From an uncultured Oscillospiraceae bacterium (GTDB lineage: Bacteria; Bacillota; Clostridia; Oscillospirales; Oscillospiraceae): a DNA stretch of 7,495 nt. The notes below the pieces were generated by a model. That model saw only the letters and a list, made by a program, of their open reading frames with translations. It did not search any database and was not told the origin of the DNA. Shown piece after piece: positions 5,714 to 7,495 of this stretch (position 1 is its first letter; each line of letters starts with the position of its first letter). The stretch covers positions 1 through 7,495 of the forward strand of contig CAKTKM010000070.1 of assembly GCA_934569425.1 (NCBI GenBank), written 5' to 3'. The position numbers and the translations under genes were made by a program.

Positions 5714-6406
5714 ATGGGAGAGAACCGGGAGAAAATATATTCCATCGCGGTGGACGGCCCCAGCGGCGCCGGAAAAAGCACGCTGGCCAAGGCAGTAGCG
5801 GCAGAGCTGCGTATCCTCTATGTGGATACCGGCGCCATCTACCGCACCATCGGCTGCTGCGCACGCCGTCAGGGGATAGACGCCGGCGATACCTCCGCTA
5901 TTATTGCCCTGCTGCCGCAGGTGAAGATCGGAATGTCCTATGACGCACAGGGCTTACAGCATATGCTGCTGCACGGCGAGGATGTGACAAAGGAGATCCG
6001 GGAGCCGGAGATGTCCCTGTATGCCTCGGCGGTGTCTGCCATTCCGGAAGTGCGGACGTTCCTGCTGGACATGCAGCGGGACTTCGCCCGCAAAAGCAGC
6101 GTCATCATGGATGGCCGCGATATTGGAACTGTTGTTCTTCCTCATGCGGACGTAAAGATTTTTTTGCAGGCAGACGTGGAGATCCGCGCCCGCCGCCGCG
6201 AAAAAGAACTGCAGGAGAGAGGGACTCCACGGCCCTATGAACAGGTTCTGACAGAAATGAAAGAGCGGGACTATAACGATACCCACCGCGCCGCAGCGCC
6301 ACTGCGGGCGGCGGAGGACGCCATCGTGGTGGACACCAGCCATTTGGACTTTCAGCAGAGCAAGGAAGCACTGCTGAACATCATACGGGAGAAGGTGGGC
6401 GCGTGA
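5714..6406 (+). CDS. cmk: Cytidylate kinase
   Basis: The 230-residue enzyme phosphorylates CMP and dCMP with ATP in the cytoplasm, recycling CMP released by phospholipid synthesis and RNA turnover. The P-loop GPSGAGKST (15-23) follows a beta strand. The CMP-site motif DTGAIYRT (38-45) and DGRDIGTVVLP (133-143) follow, then the LID arginines (ARRREKEL, 159-166) and RDYNDTHRAAAPLRAAEDA (185-203), the family's R-x-DS-R-x-APL pattern with T instead of S at 190. Length is normal. GGAG at 5701-5704 is the ribosome binding site, embedded in the end of the upstream gene, whose stop is 6 bases before this ATG. The downstream acyltransferase, which feeds the CMP-releasing phospholipid pathway, overlaps by 4 bases. 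Confidence 0.97.
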   Translation: MGENREKIYSIAVDGPSGAGKSTLAKAVAAELRILYVDTGAIYRTIGCCARRQGIDAGDTSAIIALLPQVKIGMSYDAQGLQHMLLHGEDVTKEIREPEMSLYASAVSAIPEVRTFLLDMQRDFARKSSVIMDGRDIGTVVLPHADVKIFLQADVEIRARRREKELQERGTPRPYEQVLTEMKERDYNDTHRAAAPLRAAEDAIVVDTSHLDFQQSKEALLNIIREKVGA

Positions 6407-6996
6407 AAAACAAATTCTACAGCGCTATGTGGAAGCTGCTGCGGCCGCTGGTATTGCTGCTGCATCCGCTGGACGTACAGGGAAGGGAGAATCTTCCGGA
6501 TGAGCCGGTGCTAATCTGCGTCAACCACTCGAGCTGGTGGGATCCTGTGTTATTGGTCTGCGCGCTGGCCAGTGATTTTCCCCTGCGGATCATGGCAAAG
6601 CGCCAGCTGTTCAAGATCCCCATCGTGGGCGGCTTTATCCGCCGGATGGGTGCGTTCCCTGTGGATCGGGGCAACAGCGATATAGGCGCTATTAAAACGG
6701 CTATCAAAAGTCTGAAGGAAGGCTTCAGTCTGCTGATCTTTCCGGAAGGGACTCGCGTAAAGAAGGGGCAGAGCGTGCGCCCGAAGGGCGGCGTTACCAT
6801 GATCGCCATTCGTGCCGGTGTGAAGCTGCTGCCGGTGTTCATCGGCACCACCAAGCGGTTGTTTCATAAGATCCCCCTCGTGATCGGAAAGCCCTATGTC
6901 CCGGTCTATACCGAGCGCAAGGGAACCGCGGAGGAATATCAGCAAAATGCTGACGAGATCATGCGTCAGGTCTATGAGCTTGGTGGCGCACAATGA
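6403..6996 (+). CDS. plsC: 1-acyl-sn-glycerol-3-phosphate acyltransferase (PlsC family)
   Basis: The 197-residue product belongs to the lysophosphatidate acyltransferase family, which transfers an acyl chain to the 2-position of lysophosphatidic acid at the inner membrane face to make phosphatidic acid. The catalytic HX4D motif is NHSSWWD (H42, D47). FPEGTR (113-118) and a later VKLLPVFIGT segment (140-149) are the other family motifs. A hydrophobic N-terminal stretch (about 11-21) probably associates with the membrane. Length fits short bacterial PlsC enzymes. The start is GTG at 6403 in a GTGA overlap with the cmk stop, with GAAGG at 6391-6395 as ribosome binding site. Order cmk-plsC-ispH is frequent in Clostridia. 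Specificity for the glycerol lipid pathway is inferred from family. Confidence 0.93.
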   Translation: MKNKFYSAMWKLLRPLVLLLHPLDVQGRENLPDEPVLICVNHSSWWDPVLLVCALASDFPLRIMAKRQLFKIPIVGGFIRRMGAFPVDRGNSDIGAIKTAIKSLKEGFSLLIFPEGTRVKKGQSVRPKGGVTMIAIRAGVKLLPVFIGTTKRLFHKIPLVIGKPYVPVYTERKGTAEEYQQNADEIMRQVYELGGAQ

Positions 6997-7495
6997 AGGT
7001 CATTCAGGCGCAAAGTGCGGGCTTCTGCTATGGCGTGGAGCGGGCAGTAAAGCTTGCGGAGGAAACCGCCCGCCAGCAAGGCGGCTGCGTCATGCTGGGA
7101 AGTATCATCCACAACACCCATGTGGTGCGCGAATTGGAGACACTGGGTGGCCGCTGCGTAAGCAGTATGGCGGAGATCCGCCCCGGTGATACGGTCATAA
7201 TCCGCTCTCACGGTGAACGAAAGGAAGTCTTCGACTGTCTTGCGCGGATGGGGGTACGGTGTATAGACGCTACCTGTCCCAATGTGCGGCGGATCCAGCA
7301 GCTTGTCGCCAAGGCCGATGAAGACGGACGTATCCCGCTGATCATCGGCGAGGAGCACCATCCGGAGGTCATTGGCGTGGCAAGCTGGTCAAACCACTCT
7401 TTGGTGTTTCAAACGCCGGAAAAGCTGCAAAAATGGCTGGATTCAGACCCAAATAATCACCTTTTGCCCATTACCGCGGTGGCTCAGACTACATG
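6993..7495 (+). CDS. ispH: 4-hydroxy-3-methylbut-2-enyl diphosphate reductase, N-terminal part (cut by window)
   Basis: The frame is open from the ATG at 6993 to the right edge (167 codons). IspH is the last enzyme of the MEP isoprenoid pathway, a 4Fe-4S protein that reduces HMBPP to IPP and DMAPP. Two of three cluster cysteines are visible: C12 in AGFCYGVERAV and C95 in DATCPNV. Substrate-binding histidines H40 (IIHN), H73 (SHGE) and H123 (HHPEV) are in place, as is the AQTT motif (164-167), at spacings matching the E. coli enzyme. The third cysteine, expected about 30 residues further on, lies outside the window. The start overlaps the plsC stop by 4 bases (ATGA), with GGTGG at 6982-6986 as ribosome binding site. 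In many Clostridia IspH is fused to ribosomal protein S1; whether that is so here cannot be seen. Confidence 0.96.
   Translation, partial: MKVIQAQSAGFCYGVERAVKLAEETARQQGGCVMLGSIIHNTHVVRELETLGGRCVSSMAEIRPGDTVIIRSHGERKEVFDCLARMGVRCIDATCPNVRRIQQLVAKADEDGRIPLIIGEEHHPEVIGVASWSNHSLVFQTPEKLQKWLDSDPNNHLLPITAVAQTT

Larger units (their letters stand above)
1..7495 (+). other. Predicted single co-directional transcription unit (scpA to ispH)
   Basis: Ten complete or partial neighbours plus ispH run the same way with gaps of 12, 24, 41 and 59 bases, then overlaps of 4, 4 and 8, a gap of 6, and overlaps of 4 and 4. No rho-independent terminator (GC-rich hairpin with a T tract) is seen at any junction. 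This supports co-transcription, with the densest coupling from 2900 onward. Internal promoters, especially before 2100 or 3616, cannot be excluded. Confidence 0.55.

Noticed and set aside
1..7495. Search for tRNA or rRNA genes, riboswitches, CRISPR repeats, insertion sequences and phage or defence genes
   Set aside because: The window is almost entirely filled by recognised housekeeping genes; the gaps are at most 59 bases and none holds such a structure.

Overview
The window is one unbroken run of housekeeping genes, all on the + strand, from a GC-rich member of the Clostridia. The gene set and order (scpA-scpB, a DUF2953 membrane protein, a YtfJ/GerW sporulation-family protein, a D-Ala-D-Ala carboxypeptidase, an RluB-type pseudouridine synthase, an HI0933-family flavoprotein, cmk, plsC, ispH) are typical of Clostridia. 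The base composition and the protein variants suggest an Oscillospiraceae/Ruminococcaceae-type gut anaerobe. That placement is inference from gene order and protein character, not a database match.

Layout: 1-274 is the 3' end of scpA and 287-883 is scpB, both for condensin accessory subunits. 908-1600 (DUF2953, TTG start) and 1642-2040 (ytfJ/gerW) form a pair linked to sporulation or envelope by family. 2100-2903 is a short secreted penicillin-binding carboxypeptidase, followed by the overlapping 2900-3619 (rluB), 3616-4482 (MurR/RpiR-type regulator) and 4475-5707 (HI0933-family flavoprotein). 5714-6406 is cmk, 6403-6996 is a PlsC-type acyltransferase, and 6993 to the right edge is the N-terminal part of ispH, cut by the window.

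The genes are packed tightly. Five of the ten junctions overlap (by 4 or 8 bases) and the other gaps are 6-59 bases. No terminator, RNA gene, mobile element or CRISPR array is visible. The simplest reading is one long growth-linked transcription unit with translational coupling, joining chromosome segregation, cell-wall trimming, rRNA modification, CMP recycling, phospholipid synthesis and isoprenoid synthesis.

I see no clear new biological system. The points most worth checking are the sugar-phosphate-type regulator embedded in a core operon, with a perfect 16-bp palindrome and a TTGACA box just before its start codon; the absence of spmA/spmB between the carboxypeptidase and rluB although a GerW-family gene is kept; the short carboxypeptidase without the usual C-terminal domain and anchor; and the possibility that ispH continues past the edge as an IspH-ribosomal protein S1 fusion.
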